The notes under the pieces were generated by a model. The model saw only the letters and a program-made list of their open reading frames with translations. It searched no databases and was not told the DNA's origin. 64,000 nt of DNA, from positions 1 through 64,000 of the forward strand of contig NZ_KQ948028.1 in assembly GCF_001513965.1 (NCBI RefSeq). The letters run 5' to 3'. The stretch comes from Streptomyces cellostaticus. GTDB lineage: Bacteria; Actinomycetota; Actinomycetes; Streptomycetales; Streptomycetaceae. The translations under genes and the position numbers were made by a program. Shown here piece by piece: positions 43,845 to 53,266 of this stretch. Numbering within the stretch: the first letter of the stretch is position 1; each line of letters opens with the position of its first letter.

Positions 43845-44225
43845 TCAGAAGAACACCCCGCACCGCAACAGTACGTTCGCGTACGGCCGCGCCTCCCCGG
43901 TGCGGACGATCAGCCGGGCGCCCGCCGACAGCTCCTTCAGCCGCTCGTGCGGGACCAGGGCCAGGTCAGGGAAGAGGCCGTCCAGCAGGGACCGGTTGGG
44001 TCCGCGCAGCTCCTCCGCCGCCGTGGCGCCCTCCACCACCAGCTCGGCCAGCAGCCCGTCCAGGACCTCCGCGAACGACGGCACACCGGCGCGGAAGGCG
44101 AGGTCCACCACGCGCGGTCCGTCCGGTACCGGCATCCCGGCGTCGCACACCAGCACCCCGTCCCCGTGCCCCAACTCCGCGAGCGCACCGGACAGGTGCC
44201 GGTTGAGGATGCCCGCCTTCTTCAC
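43845..44225 (-). CDS. rbsD: D-ribose pyranase
   Basis: A 126-residue RbsD that converts beta-pyranose to beta-furanose ribose before phosphorylation. It starts VKKAGILNRHLSGALAELGHGD, with the family's conserved His and CDAGMPVP. GTG start overlaps the ribokinase stop. Last gene of the ribose operon. Confidence 0.93.
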   Translation of the reverse strand: MKKAGILNRHLSGALAELGHGDGVLVCDAGMPVPDGPRVVDLAFRAGVPSFAEVLDGLLAELVVEGATAAEELRGPNRSLLDGLFPDLALVPHERLKELSAGARLIVRTGEARPYANVLLRCGVFF

Positions 44226-45124
44226 AGGGCGTCGACCTCCGCCGCCGTCGGGTACGACTCCTGCGCCCCCCGCTTCGTCACGGCCGCAGCGCCGACGCGG
44301 GCCGCGTAGGCCGCCGCCTCGGCCAAGCCGGAACCCGAGCCCAGCTTCCAGGCCAGCGCCGCTGTGAACGCGTCGCCCGCGCCCGTGGTGTCCACCGCGT
44401 CCACCCTCACCGACGGCACCCGCGTCACGCCGGAGGAATCGCACACCAGCGCCCCCTCCGCGCCCAGCGTCACCACCACCGAGCGCGGGCCCTTGGCCAG
44501 CAGAAGGCGTGCCCAGTCCGCGGGCTCCTCGCTCACGCAGGAGTCGCCGAGGATCACCCGGGCCTCGTGCTCGTTCACGATCAGCGGGTCGCAGGCCGCC
44601 AGCACCTCGGACGGCAACGGGCGCGGCGGGGACGGGTTCAGGACGAAACGGCTGCCCTCCGCGAGGTTCCGTACGACCTCCACGACCGTCTCCAGCGGGA
44701 TCTCCAGCTGCGCCGACACCACCCGCGAGGCGAGGAAGAGGCTGACGGCGGCGGAGATGTCCGCGGGCATGAGATGGGCGTTGGCGCCGGGCGACACCAC
44801 GATGCTGTTGTCCCCGCCGGGGTCGACGGTGATGAGCGCGACGCCCGTCGGCGCCCCGCCCACCAGCACGCCCACCGTGTCCGCCCCGGCCGCCCGCAGC
44901 GAGTCGAGAAGCAGACGGCCGTGGGCATCGTCACCGACCCGGGCCAGCAGCGCCGTACGCGCCCCGAGCCGGGCGGCCGCGACCGCCTGGTTGGCGCCCT
45001 TGCCGCCCGGGTGGACGGCCAGATCGCCGCCGAGCACCGTTTCGCCGGCGGCCGGCCGCCGCTCGACGCCGATCACCAGGTCGGCATTGGCCGAACCCAC
45101 GACCAGGAGGTCGTAGTCGTACAT
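44222..45124 (-). CDS. rbsK: Ribokinase
   Basis: A 300-residue PfkB-family kinase that phosphorylates D-ribose to ribose-5-phosphate. GGKGANQAVAAARLGA signature near residues 35-50, catalytic DTTGAGDAFTAAL near 245-257. AGGGGAG precedes the ATG at 45124. Fourth gene of the rbs operon, coupled to rbsD. Confidence 0.94.
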   Translation of the reverse strand: MYDYDLLVVGSANADLVIGVERRPAAGETVLGGDLAVHPGGKGANQAVAAARLGARTALLARVGDDAHGRLLLDSLRAAGADTVGVLVGGAPTGVALITVDPGGDNSIVVSPGANAHLMPADISAAVSLFLASRVVSAQLEIPLETVVEVVRNLAEGSRFVLNPSPPRPLPSEVLAACDPLIVNEHEARVILGDSCVSEEPADWARLLLAKGPRSVVVTLGAEGALVCDSSGVTRVPSVRVDAVDTTGAGDAFTAALAWKLGSGSGLAEAAAYAARVGAAAVTKRGAQESYPTAAEVDAL

Positions 45125-45248
45125 GGAAATGACTCCCCTAAGACCCAAGAGATGACCCGATGCGAGACGGCCCGATGCGAGACGCCCGAGGCGGGCGGCC
45201 GCCACCCATCGTGCACGACCGCCCGCCCGTTCGCCGTGGCTTCGTCCG

Positions 45249-47198
45249 TCAGCCGCTGAAGCCCGCCACGTTGTCCTTCGTGACGACCTTCACCGGCACC
45301 TTCACCGTGGACTGCACCTTCTTGCCCTGGACGGCCTTCAGCGCGTTGTCCACGGCGATCTTCCCCAGCTGGCTCGGCTGCTGCGCCACCGACGCGTACA
45401 GCGTGCCGTCCTTGACCGCCGTCAGGCCGTCCGGGGTGCCGTCGAAGCCGACGACCTGGACCGACCTGCCGGCCTTGGAACCCAGCGCCTTGATCGCGCC
45501 GAGGGCCATCTCGTCGTTGGCGGCGATGACGCCCTGTACGTCGGGGTGGGCCTGGAGGAGGTTCGACATCACGTCGAGGCCCTTGGTGCGGTCGAAGTCG
45601 GCGGGCTGCTGGGCCAGGACCTGGATGCCCGGGTAGGCCTTCAGCCCCTTGGTGAAACCTTCCGCCCGCTCGCGGGCGGCGGAGGTGCCCGCCTGGCCCT
45701 GGAGGATCACGATCCTGCCCCGGCCGCCCAGCTTCTCGGCGATCGTCCGGGCGGCCAGCTCGCCGCCGGCGACGTTGTCGGAGGCCACCAGGGCGTCCAC
45801 CGTGGCCTGGTTGACGCCCCGGTCGACCGCGATGACCGGGATCCGCGCCTTGTCGGCGGCCTTCACCGAATTGCTCGCCGCATCCGAGTCCACGGGGTTG
45901 ACGATGATCGCGCCGAGGTTCGAACTGGTGAAGTTCTGCAGCTGGTTGGCCTGCTGGGAGGCGTCGTTCTGGGCGTCCGTGACGGTCAGGTCCACGCCGA
46001 GCTTCTTCGCCTCGGCCTGGGCGCCGGCCCGGATCTGCACGAAGAAGGGGTTGTTGAGCGTGGACAGCGACAGGCCCATCTTCGGGGTCGCCGAGGACGC
46101 GGAGCCGCTGTGCAGGAACGAGGTCGCGCCGACGATCGCCACGGTGACCACGGCCGCGAGCGCGTACGTCGTCGCCTGCTTGCCCTTGTCGCCGCCCGAG
46201 CCGGCGGTCACCGCGCTCGCGCCCGCCTTGCGGCGCACGGTGTCCAGCAGCACCGCCAGCGCGATGACGACACCGATGACGACCTGTTGCCAGAAGGCGG
46301 AGACGCTGAGGAGGTTGAGGCCGTTCCTGAGGACCGCGAGGATCAGCGCGCCGATCAGCGTGCCGGACGCCTTGCCGGTGCCGCCCGCCAGCGAGGCACC
46401 GCCGATGACGACCGCGGCGATCGCGTCCAGTTCGTAGCCGTCGGCGGCCTGCGGCTGCGCGGAGGAGAGCCGGGCGGCCAGCACGATGCCCGCGGCGGCC
46501 GCGAACACGCCGGACAGGGCGTAGATGGCGAGCTTCTGCTTCTTCACGCGCAGGCCCGACAGGCGCGCGGCCTCCTCGTTGCCGCCGATCGCGTACATGG
46601 ACCGGCCGATGTAGGTCCGGCCGAGCACGAAGGCCGCGATCAGGCCCATGACGACCATGACCAGCACCGGCACCGGCAGCCAGTCGCCGAGAGCGTCCCC
46701 GAGGTGGGAGACCGAGTCCGGGAAGGGGATGGGGATGCCCCCGGAGATCACCAGGGACAGGCCACGCGCCACCGACAGCATGGCGAGCGTCGCGATGAAC
46801 GGCGGCAGCTTGCCGTAGGCGATCAGGAAGCCGTTGACCAGGCCCGCGACGATGCCGGTGGCGACGGCGAGGAGGACCGCGAGCGCGACCGGTACGCCGT
46901 GCTGTGTGGCGCTCCAGGCGAGGACGGTGGCGGACAGGGCCGCCACCGAGCCGACCGACAGGTCGATGCCCGCGGAGACGATCACGAAGGTCACACCGAA
47001 GGCCAGGATCGCCGTCACGGCAGCCTGGACGCCGACGTTGAGCAGGTTGTCCGTCGTCAGGAAGTCGCCGGACAGCGCCGACAGGGCGATGACCAGGACG
47101 ATCAGCGCGGTCAGCGCGCCGTTGTCGAGCAGGAGGCGGCGCAGGCCGCCCGGGGCGCCACTCGCGCCCGTCGTGCTCTTGAGCGTGTCAGTGGCCAC
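45249..47198 (-). CDS. rbsC-rbsB: Ribose ABC transporter permease fused to its substrate-binding protein
   Basis: A 649-residue fusion. Residues about 20-325: RbsC-type permease with about ten helices and the AGIDLSVGSV and NEEAARLSGL motifs. Residues about 370-649: RbsB-type periplasmic-binding protein (STLNNPFFVQIRAGAQ, IVNPVDSDA, VIAVDRGVN, VIAANDEMALGA, VGFDGTPDGLTAV). A hydrophobic segment (about 345-362) joins them, placing the binding domain outside. The permease is thus always tethered to its receptor. GTG start overlaps the rbsA stop by 11 bases. The fusion occurs in other actinobacteria. Confidence 0.92.
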   Translation of the reverse strand: MATDTLKSTTGASGAPGGLRRLLLDNGALTALIVLVIALSALSGDFLTTDNLLNVGVQAAVTAILAFGVTFVIVSAGIDLSVGSVAALSATVLAWSATQHGVPVALAVLLAVATGIVAGLVNGFLIAYGKLPPFIATLAMLSVARGLSLVISGGIPIPFPDSVSHLGDALGDWLPVPVLVMVVMGLIAAFVLGRTYIGRSMYAIGGNEEAARLSGLRVKKQKLAIYALSGVFAAAAGIVLAARLSSAQPQAADGYELDAIAAVVIGGASLAGGTGKASGTLIGALILAVLRNGLNLLSVSAFWQQVVIGVVIALAVLLDTVRRKAGASAVTAGSGGDKGKQATTYALAAVVTVAIVGATSFLHSGSASSATPKMGLSLSTLNNPFFVQIRAGAQAEAKKLGVDLTVTDAQNDASQQANQLQNFTSSNLGAIIVNPVDSDAASNSVKAADKARIPVIAVDRGVNQATVDALVASDNVAGGELAARTIAEKLGGRGRIVILQGQAGTSAARERAEGFTKGLKAYPGIQVLAQQPADFDRTKGLDVMSNLLQAHPDVQGVIAANDEMALGAIKALGSKAGRSVQVVGFDGTPDGLTAVKDGTLYASVAQQPSQLGKIAVDNALKAVQGKKVQSTVKVPVKVVTKDNVAGFSG

Positions 47199-48708
47199 GA
47201 ACGGCCTCCGTTTCCGTGGTGGGGTTGCTGACGGCGAGGGACATCACCGTGTCCTGGGTGGCCTCGTGGGCCGCGAGTTCGCCCGCGATCCGGCCCTGGG
47301 CCATCACCAGCACCCGGTCGCTCATGCCGAGCACCTCGGGCAGATCGCTGGAGATCATCAGGACGGCGGCCCCGGCGGCCGTGAGCTCATTGATCAGCTG
47401 GTAGATCTCGACCTTGGCGCCGACGTCGATGCCGCGCGTCGGCTCGTCGAGGATCAGCACCTTGGTGTCGGCCAGCAGCCACTTGCCGATGACGACCTTC
47501 TGCTGGTTGCCGCCGGACAACGTCCGTACGTGCTGGCCGAGTCCGGCCATCCGCACGCCCAGCTGCCCCGCGATCCGCCCGGCCGCCGCGCGCTGCCCCT
47601 TGAGGTCGACGAGCCCGGCCCGGGTCGCCCTGCGCATGGTCACCAGACCGAGGTTCTCCTCGACGGAGGCGTCCAGCACCAGCCCCTGGCCCTTGCGGTC
47701 CTCGGGCACGAGGCCGATCCCGGCGGCCATGGCCGCGTTCACGTCGTGCCGCCGCAGCTCGGTGCCGGAGACCTTCACGGCCCCCTTGTCGTAGGGGTCG
47801 GCGCCGAACACGGCCCGGACGACCTCGGTACGGCCCGCCCCGACGAGCCCGGCGATGCCGACCACCTCACCGGCGTGCACCTCGAAGCTCACGTCGTGGA
47901 AGACGCCGTCACGGGTGAGCCCCTCGACGGTGAGCAACGCGGCGCCCGTCTCGGCCCGTTCGCGCGGGTACTGCTGCTCGATGGAGCGGCCCACCATGAG
48001 CCGTACGAGTTCGTCCTCGGGCGTGGAGGCGGGGACCTGCCCGACACTCTTGCCGTCCCGGATGACGGTGACCCGGTCGCCGAGGGCCGCGATCTCCTCC
48101 AGGTGGTGGGTGATGAACACGATCCCGACGCCGTCCTCGCGCAGCGAGCGCACGATCGCGAAGAGCTTGTCGACCTCCTCCGAGGTGAGCACGGCGGTCG
48201 GCTCGTCCATGATGAGCACGCGCGCGTCCAGGCTGAGCGCCTTGGCGATCTCGACCATCTGGAGGCGGGCGATGCCAAGTTCGCGCACACGCGCGCGTGG
48301 CGACACGTTGACGCCCACGCGTGCGAGGAGCACCTCGGCGTCGGCCTCCATCCGCCCCCGGTCGATCATCCCGAAGCGGCGCGGCTGGCGGCCCAGGAAG
48401 ATGTTCTCGGCGACCGTCAGATCGGGAACGAGGTTGAACTCCTGGTAGATGGTGGCGATCCCGAGGCGCTCGGAGTCCTGCGCACCGTGGATGCGCACCT
48501 CCTCGCCGCCGGCCAGGATCCGCCCGGCGTCGGGCGTGTAGGCACCGGAGAGCATCTTGATGAGCGTGCTCTTGCCCGCGCCGTTCTCACTGAGCAGCAC
48601 GTGCACCTCGCCCCGGCGCAGGTCGAAGTCGACGCCGTCCAGCGCCACCACGCCCGGGAAGGTCTTGCGTATGCCCTCGATGCGCAGCAACTCGTCCGGG
48701 TTGCTCAC
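47188..48708 (-). CDS. rbsA: Ribose ABC transporter ATPase
   Basis: A 506-residue double-NBD sugar ATPase. First Walker A reads S40-ENGAGKS47, with Ser in place of the near-invariant first Gly; second NBD has the usual degenerate GLVGAGRTE and a DRKGQGL region. First signature region ELGIARLQMVEIAKAL and Walker B LIMDEPTAVL; second LSGGNQQKVVIGKW and ILDEPTRGIDV. AAAGGAG precedes the GTG, which overlaps the rbsR stop (GTGA). Confidence 0.93.
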   Translation of the reverse strand: MSNPDELLRIEGIRKTFPGVVALDGVDFDLRRGEVHVLLSENGAGKSTLIKMLSGAYTPDAGRILAGGEEVRIHGAQDSERLGIATIYQEFNLVPDLTVAENIFLGRQPRRFGMIDRGRMEADAEVLLARVGVNVSPRARVRELGIARLQMVEIAKALSLDARVLIMDEPTAVLTSEEVDKLFAIVRSLREDGVGIVFITHHLEEIAALGDRVTVIRDGKSVGQVPASTPEDELVRLMVGRSIEQQYPRERAETGAALLTVEGLTRDGVFHDVSFEVHAGEVVGIAGLVGAGRTEVVRAVFGADPYDKGAVKVSGTELRRHDVNAAMAAGIGLVPEDRKGQGLVLDASVEENLGLVTMRRATRAGLVDLKGQRAAAGRIAGQLGVRMAGLGQHVRTLSGGNQQKVVIGKWLLADTKVLILDEPTRGIDVGAKVEIYQLINELTAAGAAVLMISSDLPEVLGMSDRVLVMAQGRIAGELAAHEATQDTVMSLAVSNPTTETEAVRGH

Positions 48709-49742
48709 GACGTGCTCCTTTGCACTGGGGAGGGGGACGGCTCCTGGGGAGCCGGCTCGCCGCACGAGCGGCGTACGACGAGACGGGCGGCGAAGGTGAC
48801 GGACGCGGGGGGCCGTCCCTCGATGCGGTCGACCAGGGCCCGTACGGCGGCCCGGCCCAGCTCGCCCGTGGGCTGGGCGATCGCGGTGATCGGCGGATCG
48901 GTGTGCACGAACCACGGGATGTCGTCGAACGCGGCCAGCGCGATGTCGTCCGGAACGCGCAGCCCGCGCGCGCGGATCGCGTCCAGGGCACCGAGTGCCA
49001 TCAGGTTGTCCGCGGCGAAGACGACCTCGGGCGGCTCGGGCAGATCGAGGAAGCCCTCGGTGACCCGGCGGCCGCTCTCGGCCTGGAAGTCGCCCTGGCC
49101 GGTGTAGGCGTCCGGGAGGGGGATCCCGTACTCCGCCATGGCCTCCCGGAAGGCCTCGACACGCTCGCTGCCGGTCGTGGTGGCCGCCGGTCCCGCGATG
49201 ATCGCGAGCCGCCGGTGTCCGAGCCGGTGGAGATGGGCGACGAGATCCCGTACCGCCTCGCGCCCGTCGGCCCGTACGACCGGCACGTCCACCCCGGGGA
49301 TCCACCGGTCCACGAACACCATCGGCGTCCCCGCGCGCGCGGCGTCCAGCATCAGCGGGGAGCCGCCGTCGGTGGGGGAGACGAGAAGCCCGTCGATCCG
49401 CCGGTCAAGCAGAGTCCGCACATGATGGTCCTGCAGGTCCGGCCGCTCGTCGGCATTACCGATGATCACGCTGTAGCCGAGCGCGCGGGCCTCCTCCTCG
49501 ACGGAGCGGGCCAGCTCGGTGAAGTACGGGTTCAGTACGTCGCTGATGACCAGGCCGAGGGTGTGGGTCTGGTCGGTGCGCAGGGAACGGGCGACGGCGT
49601 TCGGGCGGTAGCCCAGGGCCTCGACGGCGGCCAGTACGCGGGTGCGTGCGTCCGCACTGACCGACGGGTGCTCGTTCAGGACGCGCGAGACCGTGGCGAC
49701 GGAGACGCCTGCCTCGGCAGCGACGTCCTTGATGCTCGCCAT
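48705..49742 (-). CDS. rbsR: LacI family regulator of the ribose operon
   Basis: A 345-residue LacI/RbsR regulator: ASIKDVAAEAGVSVATVSRV at the N-terminus, LNPYFTEL and VAFDDIPWF-type blocks in the sensor domain. First gene of the operon, so autoregulated. I chose the ATG at 49742; a GTG four codons earlier is possible. Two matching operators lie upstream. It likely responds to ribose or its phosphate. Confidence 0.9.
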   Translation of the reverse strand: MASIKDVAAEAGVSVATVSRVLNEHPSVSADARTRVLAAVEALGYRPNAVARSLRTDQTHTLGLVISDVLNPYFTELARSVEEEARALGYSVIIGNADERPDLQDHHVRTLLDRRIDGLLVSPTDGGSPLMLDAARAGTPMVFVDRWIPGVDVPVVRADGREAVRDLVAHLHRLGHRRLAIIAGPAATTTGSERVEAFREAMAEYGIPLPDAYTGQGDFQAESGRRVTEGFLDLPEPPEVVFAADNLMALGALDAIRARGLRVPDDIALAAFDDIPWFVHTDPPITAIAQPTGELGRAAVRALVDRIEGRPPASVTFAARLVVRRSCGEPAPQEPSPSPVQRSTS

Positions 49743-49782
49743 GCGCCGCTCCACCTCCTCGTGGAAGCCTCGTGGAAGCTTC

Positions 49783-49796
49783 TGGAATCGATTACA
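49783..49796. promoter_or_regulatory. RbsR operator 1
   Basis: TGGAATCGATTACA, a near-palindrome around ATCGAT, 41 bases before rbsR. Confidence 0.75.
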
Positions 49797-49814
49797 TCGA
49801 TGTGTACGGAGGAT

Positions 49815-49828
49815 TGGAATCGATTACA
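49815..49828. promoter_or_regulatory. RbsR operator 2
   Basis: Exact second copy of TGGAATCGATTACA, 32 bases from the first, close to three helical turns. Confidence 0.75.
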
Positions 49829-50177
49829 CAGGAGTTAATCAAGCCCTCAACCACCTCCCGAGACCGGATCGTGATGAACCGCGCTCATACGAGCGCAGCG
49901 CGATCGGAGGGCCGCCCGCTCAACGGCGGTCACCGGCACGGGAGATGACGAGGATGCAGACTGCCCCGGCCCCGATGAGTACTCAGCCCGGCAGCCCGCC
50001 CAGTACGGCCGCTCCCGGCGTGGGGCCCCGCCTGACGCACCCGCTTCAGCGCGCCCGGCCCGGTCGCGCCGGCTCGTCCGGCACGGCAGCGGCCATCTCG
50101 GCGGCGGCCCCCGGGACGGACAGCGTCCCGGTCGCCGCGAGGGCCGACTCGGCCGCGACGACCAGCGGCAGCGGGGC
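49829..50177. other. Intergenic region between the rbs operator and a LysR remnant
   Basis: About 349 bases. Neither strand shows a supported gene; it may hold the decayed N-terminal part of the LysR gene, but I cannot recognise an HTH. Confidence 0.45.
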
Positions 50178-50716
50178 GTGCCAGGCCCGCACGGAAGGGC
50201 GGGAGGTCGCAGGCGTGGCAACCGGGAACGTCTGGAGGCGGCGTTCGGCGCCGGTGAACGGGACGTGGCGATCGCCTACGACAACGGCGTGCGCAGCCTC
50301 GGCCCGCACACGGTCGTCGGCCACGACGGGACAGTGCTGATCACGGCGGTCCGACACCCGCCGGCACACGGCGGGCCGCGCACGCCCCGGGATCTGCTCG
50401 CCCACCCCTTCCTCGTCCCGGACCGCGGCTGCACCGCCGAGATGCTGGTCGACGGGTTCGGCCGGGACCTGCCGGCCGGGGCCCGGCTCAGCACCGTCCA
50501 GGTCCCGGTCGCCGCCCTGCTGCCCCGGCAGGCCGTCTCCCGCGAGCTGGAGGACGGCGACCTGGTCGAGATCCCGCTCACCGAGCCCCTGTGCCCGGTC
50601 GCCCTGGTCGCCCAGCGGCGCCCCCGGCCGGGCCCCGCCGAACCCGCCGTACGCGCCCGCTGGACGTGGCCCGCCGCGCGGACCCGTTGCCGGGCGTGCC
50701 TGCCCGGGTGTCCTGA
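50178..50716 (+). pseudogene. Remnant of a LysR-type regulator (effector domain)
   Basis: The frame reads ERLEAAFGAGERDVAIAYDN, TVVGHDGTVLITAVRHP, then LAHPFLVPD and VEIPLTEPLCPVALVAQRR, matching the LysR substrate-binding domain. There is no HTH domain, and near 50660 the likely end (PLDVARRA..., stop at 50714) lies in a shifted frame. So it is truncated and frameshifted. The original frame stays open into recD2 by chance. Confidence 0.55.
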
Positions 50717-50756
50717 GCCGGGTCCGGTTGTCAGTCGGCGCCGGTACCTTCGGATC

Positions 50757-53015
50757 ATGGCCAATCAGGCAGGGGCGGGGAACCCCACGGGTGAACGGCG
50801 GCTCGCCGTGCTCGAGGGCGTGCTGGAGCGGATCACGTACGCCAACGAGGAGAACGGCTACACGGTCGCCCGCGTCGACACCGGCAGAGGAGCGGGCGAC
50901 CTCCTCACGGTCGTCGGCGCGCTGCTCGGCGCCCAGGTGGGGGAGTCGCTGCGGATGGAGGGGCGGTGGGGGTCGCATCCGCAGTACGGAAAGCAGTTCA
51001 CCGTCGAGAACTACACGACCGTGCTGCCCGCCACCGTTCAGGGGATTCGGCGGTACCTCGGGTCCGGGCTGGTCAAGGGCATCGGGCCGGTGTTCGCCGA
51101 CCGCATCACCCAGCACTTCGGCGTGGACACCCTGCAGATCATCGAGGAGGAGCCCAAGCGGCTCATCGAGGTGCCGGGCCTCGGTCCCAAGCGCACCAAG
51201 AAGATCGCCGACGCCTGGGAGGAGCAGAAGGCGATCAAGGAGGTCATGCTCTTCCTCCAGACCGTCGAGGTGTCGACCTCCATCGCCGTACGCATCTACA
51301 AGAAGTACGGCGACTCCTCGATCTCGGTCGTGAAGAACCAGCCGTACCGGCTGGCCTCCGACGTCTGGGGCATCGGATTCCTCACCGCCGACCGGATCGC
51401 CCAGTCCGTCGGCATCCCGCACGACAGCCCCGAGCGGGTGAAGGCGGGGCTTCAGTACGCGTTGTCCCAGTCCACCGACCAAGGACACTGCTACCTCCCC
51501 GAGGAACGGCTGATCGCCGACGCGGTGAAGCTGCTCCAGGTGGACACCGGGCTTGTCATCGAGTGCCTCGCGGAGCTCGCCGAGCCTTCGGAGGAGGGGG
51601 ACGAGCCCGGGGTCGTACGAGAGAAGGTGCCGGGGCCGGACGGCGGCGAGCCCGTCACCGCCGTCTACCTCGTCCCCTTCCACCGCGCGGAACTCTCCCT
51701 CTCCGCCCAGCTGCTGCGGCTCCTGCGCACCGGCGAGGACCGGATGCCCGGCTTCCGGGACGTGGCCTGGGACAAGGCGCTCGCCTGGCTGAAGGACCGT
51801 ACGGGTGCCGAACTGGCCCCCGAGCAGGAGGCCGCCGTGAAGCTCGCGCTGACCGAGAAGGTCGCCGTGCTCACTGGCGGTCCCGGCTGCGGCAAGTCCT
51901 TCACGGTCCGCTCGATCGTGGAGCTGGCCCGCGCCAGGCGCGCCAAGGTGCTGCTCGCGGCCCCCACCGGCCGCGCGGCCAAGCGGCTGGCCGAGCTGAC
52001 GGGCGCCGAGGCCTCCACCGTCCACCGGCTGCTGGAGCTGAAGCCCGGCGGCGACGCGGCCTACGACCGGGACCGCCCGCTGGATGCCGACCTGGTGGTC
52101 GTGGACGAGGCGTCCATGCTGGACCTGCTCCTCGCGAACAAACTGGTGAAGGCCGTGCCTCCGGGGGCGCATCTGCTGTTCGTGGGGGATGTCGACCAGT
52201 TGCCCAGCGTCGGCGCGGGGGAGGTGCTGCGCGACCTGCTGGCCGACGGCAGCCCGATCCCGGCGGTGCGGCTCACCCGGGTCTTCCGGCAGGCCCAGCA
52301 GTCCGGCGTGGTGACCAACGCGCACCGGATCAACGCCGGGCAGCATCCGCTCACCGACGGCATGAAGGACTTCTTCCTCTTCGTCGAGGACGACACCGAG
52401 GAGGCCGGCCGGCTCACCGTGGACGTGGCCGCCCGGCGCATTCCGGCGAAGTTCGGCCTCGACCCGCGCCGGGACGTGCAGGTCCTCGCGCCCATGCACC
52501 GCGGCCCGGCCGGCGCCGGCGTGCTCAACGGCCTGCTCCAGCAGGCCATCACGCCGGGACGGCCCGACCTGGCGGAGAAGCGGTTCGGCGGCCGGGTCTT
52601 CCGCGTCGGCGACAAGGTCACCCAGATCCGCAACAATTACGAGAAGGGGAAGAACGGCGTCTTCAACGGCACCGTGGGCGTGGTCACCTCGCTCGATCCG
52701 GTCGACCAGCGTCTGACGGTGCTGACGGACGAGGACGAGGAGGTTCCGTACGAATTCGATGAACTGGACGAACTGGCGCACGCGTACGCGGTCACCATTC
52801 ACCGTTCGCAGGGAAGTGAATATCCCGCCGTGGTGATCCCCGTCACCACCGGAGCCTGGATGATGCTCCAGCGGAACCTGCTGTACACGGCGGTGACACG
52901 GGCGAAGCGGCTGGTCGTCCTCGTCGGTTCACGCAAGGCGATCGGACAGGCGGTGCGCACGGTGTCCGCGGGGCGGCGTTGCACGGCGCTGGACCACAGG
53001 CTTCGCGGCTCCTGA
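50757..53015 (+). CDS. recD2: RecD2-type ATP-dependent DNA helicase
   Basis: A 752-residue SF1B helicase of the RecD2 type, which unwinds DNA 5' to 3' without RecBC and protects forks. N-terminal OB/HhH region (VPGLGPKRTKKIADAW), Walker A 374-381 (GGPGCGKS), then VVVDEASMLD as Walker B, GDVDQLPSVGAGEVL as motif III, RLTRVFRQA as motif IV and a C-terminal VTIHRSQGSEYPAVV. The ATG at 50757 fits the family start. Next to citrate synthase as in the Streptomyces core chromosome I remember. Confidence 0.93.
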   Translation: MANQAGAGNPTGERRLAVLEGVLERITYANEENGYTVARVDTGRGAGDLLTVVGALLGAQVGESLRMEGRWGSHPQYGKQFTVENYTTVLPATVQGIRRYLGSGLVKGIGPVFADRITQHFGVDTLQIIEEEPKRLIEVPGLGPKRTKKIADAWEEQKAIKEVMLFLQTVEVSTSIAVRIYKKYGDSSISVVKNQPYRLASDVWGIGFLTADRIAQSVGIPHDSPERVKAGLQYALSQSTDQGHCYLPEERLIADAVKLLQVDTGLVIECLAELAEPSEEGDEPGVVREKVPGPDGGEPVTAVYLVPFHRAELSLSAQLLRLLRTGEDRMPGFRDVAWDKALAWLKDRTGAELAPEQEAAVKLALTEKVAVLTGGPGCGKSFTVRSIVELARARRAKVLLAAPTGRAAKRLAELTGAEASTVHRLLELKPGGDAAYDRDRPLDADLVVVDEASMLDLLLANKLVKAVPPGAHLLFVGDVDQLPSVGAGEVLRDLLADGSPIPAVRLTRVFRQAQQSGVVTNAHRINAGQHPLTDGMKDFFLFVEDDTEEAGRLTVDVAARRIPAKFGLDPRRDVQVLAPMHRGPAGAGVLNGLLQQAITPGRPDLAEKRFGGRVFRVGDKVTQIRNNYEKGKNGVFNGTVGVVTSLDPVDQRLTVLTDEDEEVPYEFDELDELAHAYAVTIHRSQGSEYPAVVIPVTTGAWMMLQRNLLYTAVTRAKRLVVLVGSRKAIGQAVRTVSAGRRCTALDHRLRGS

Positions 53016-53266
53016 CGGCCGAAGACCCGGCTCTGACCAGGGGTGGCGACCTGCATCACAAAAAATGATCGATCAAATGAGTCGTGAAGGTCACAGAGCA
53101 CTTCCAGATGCTGGTCAAAGGGGGCAGGATGAGCAGGTTGGCGGCACTGAGTGCCGCCAAAAGGCCCAATGGTCGACCCCGAGTGCACTCTCCTGAGCCA
53201 AATGGGGGATGGTAGAGACAGTCAGGGCACCTCGAAGATGAGGCACTACGTCGGGTGAGGGAAGAC

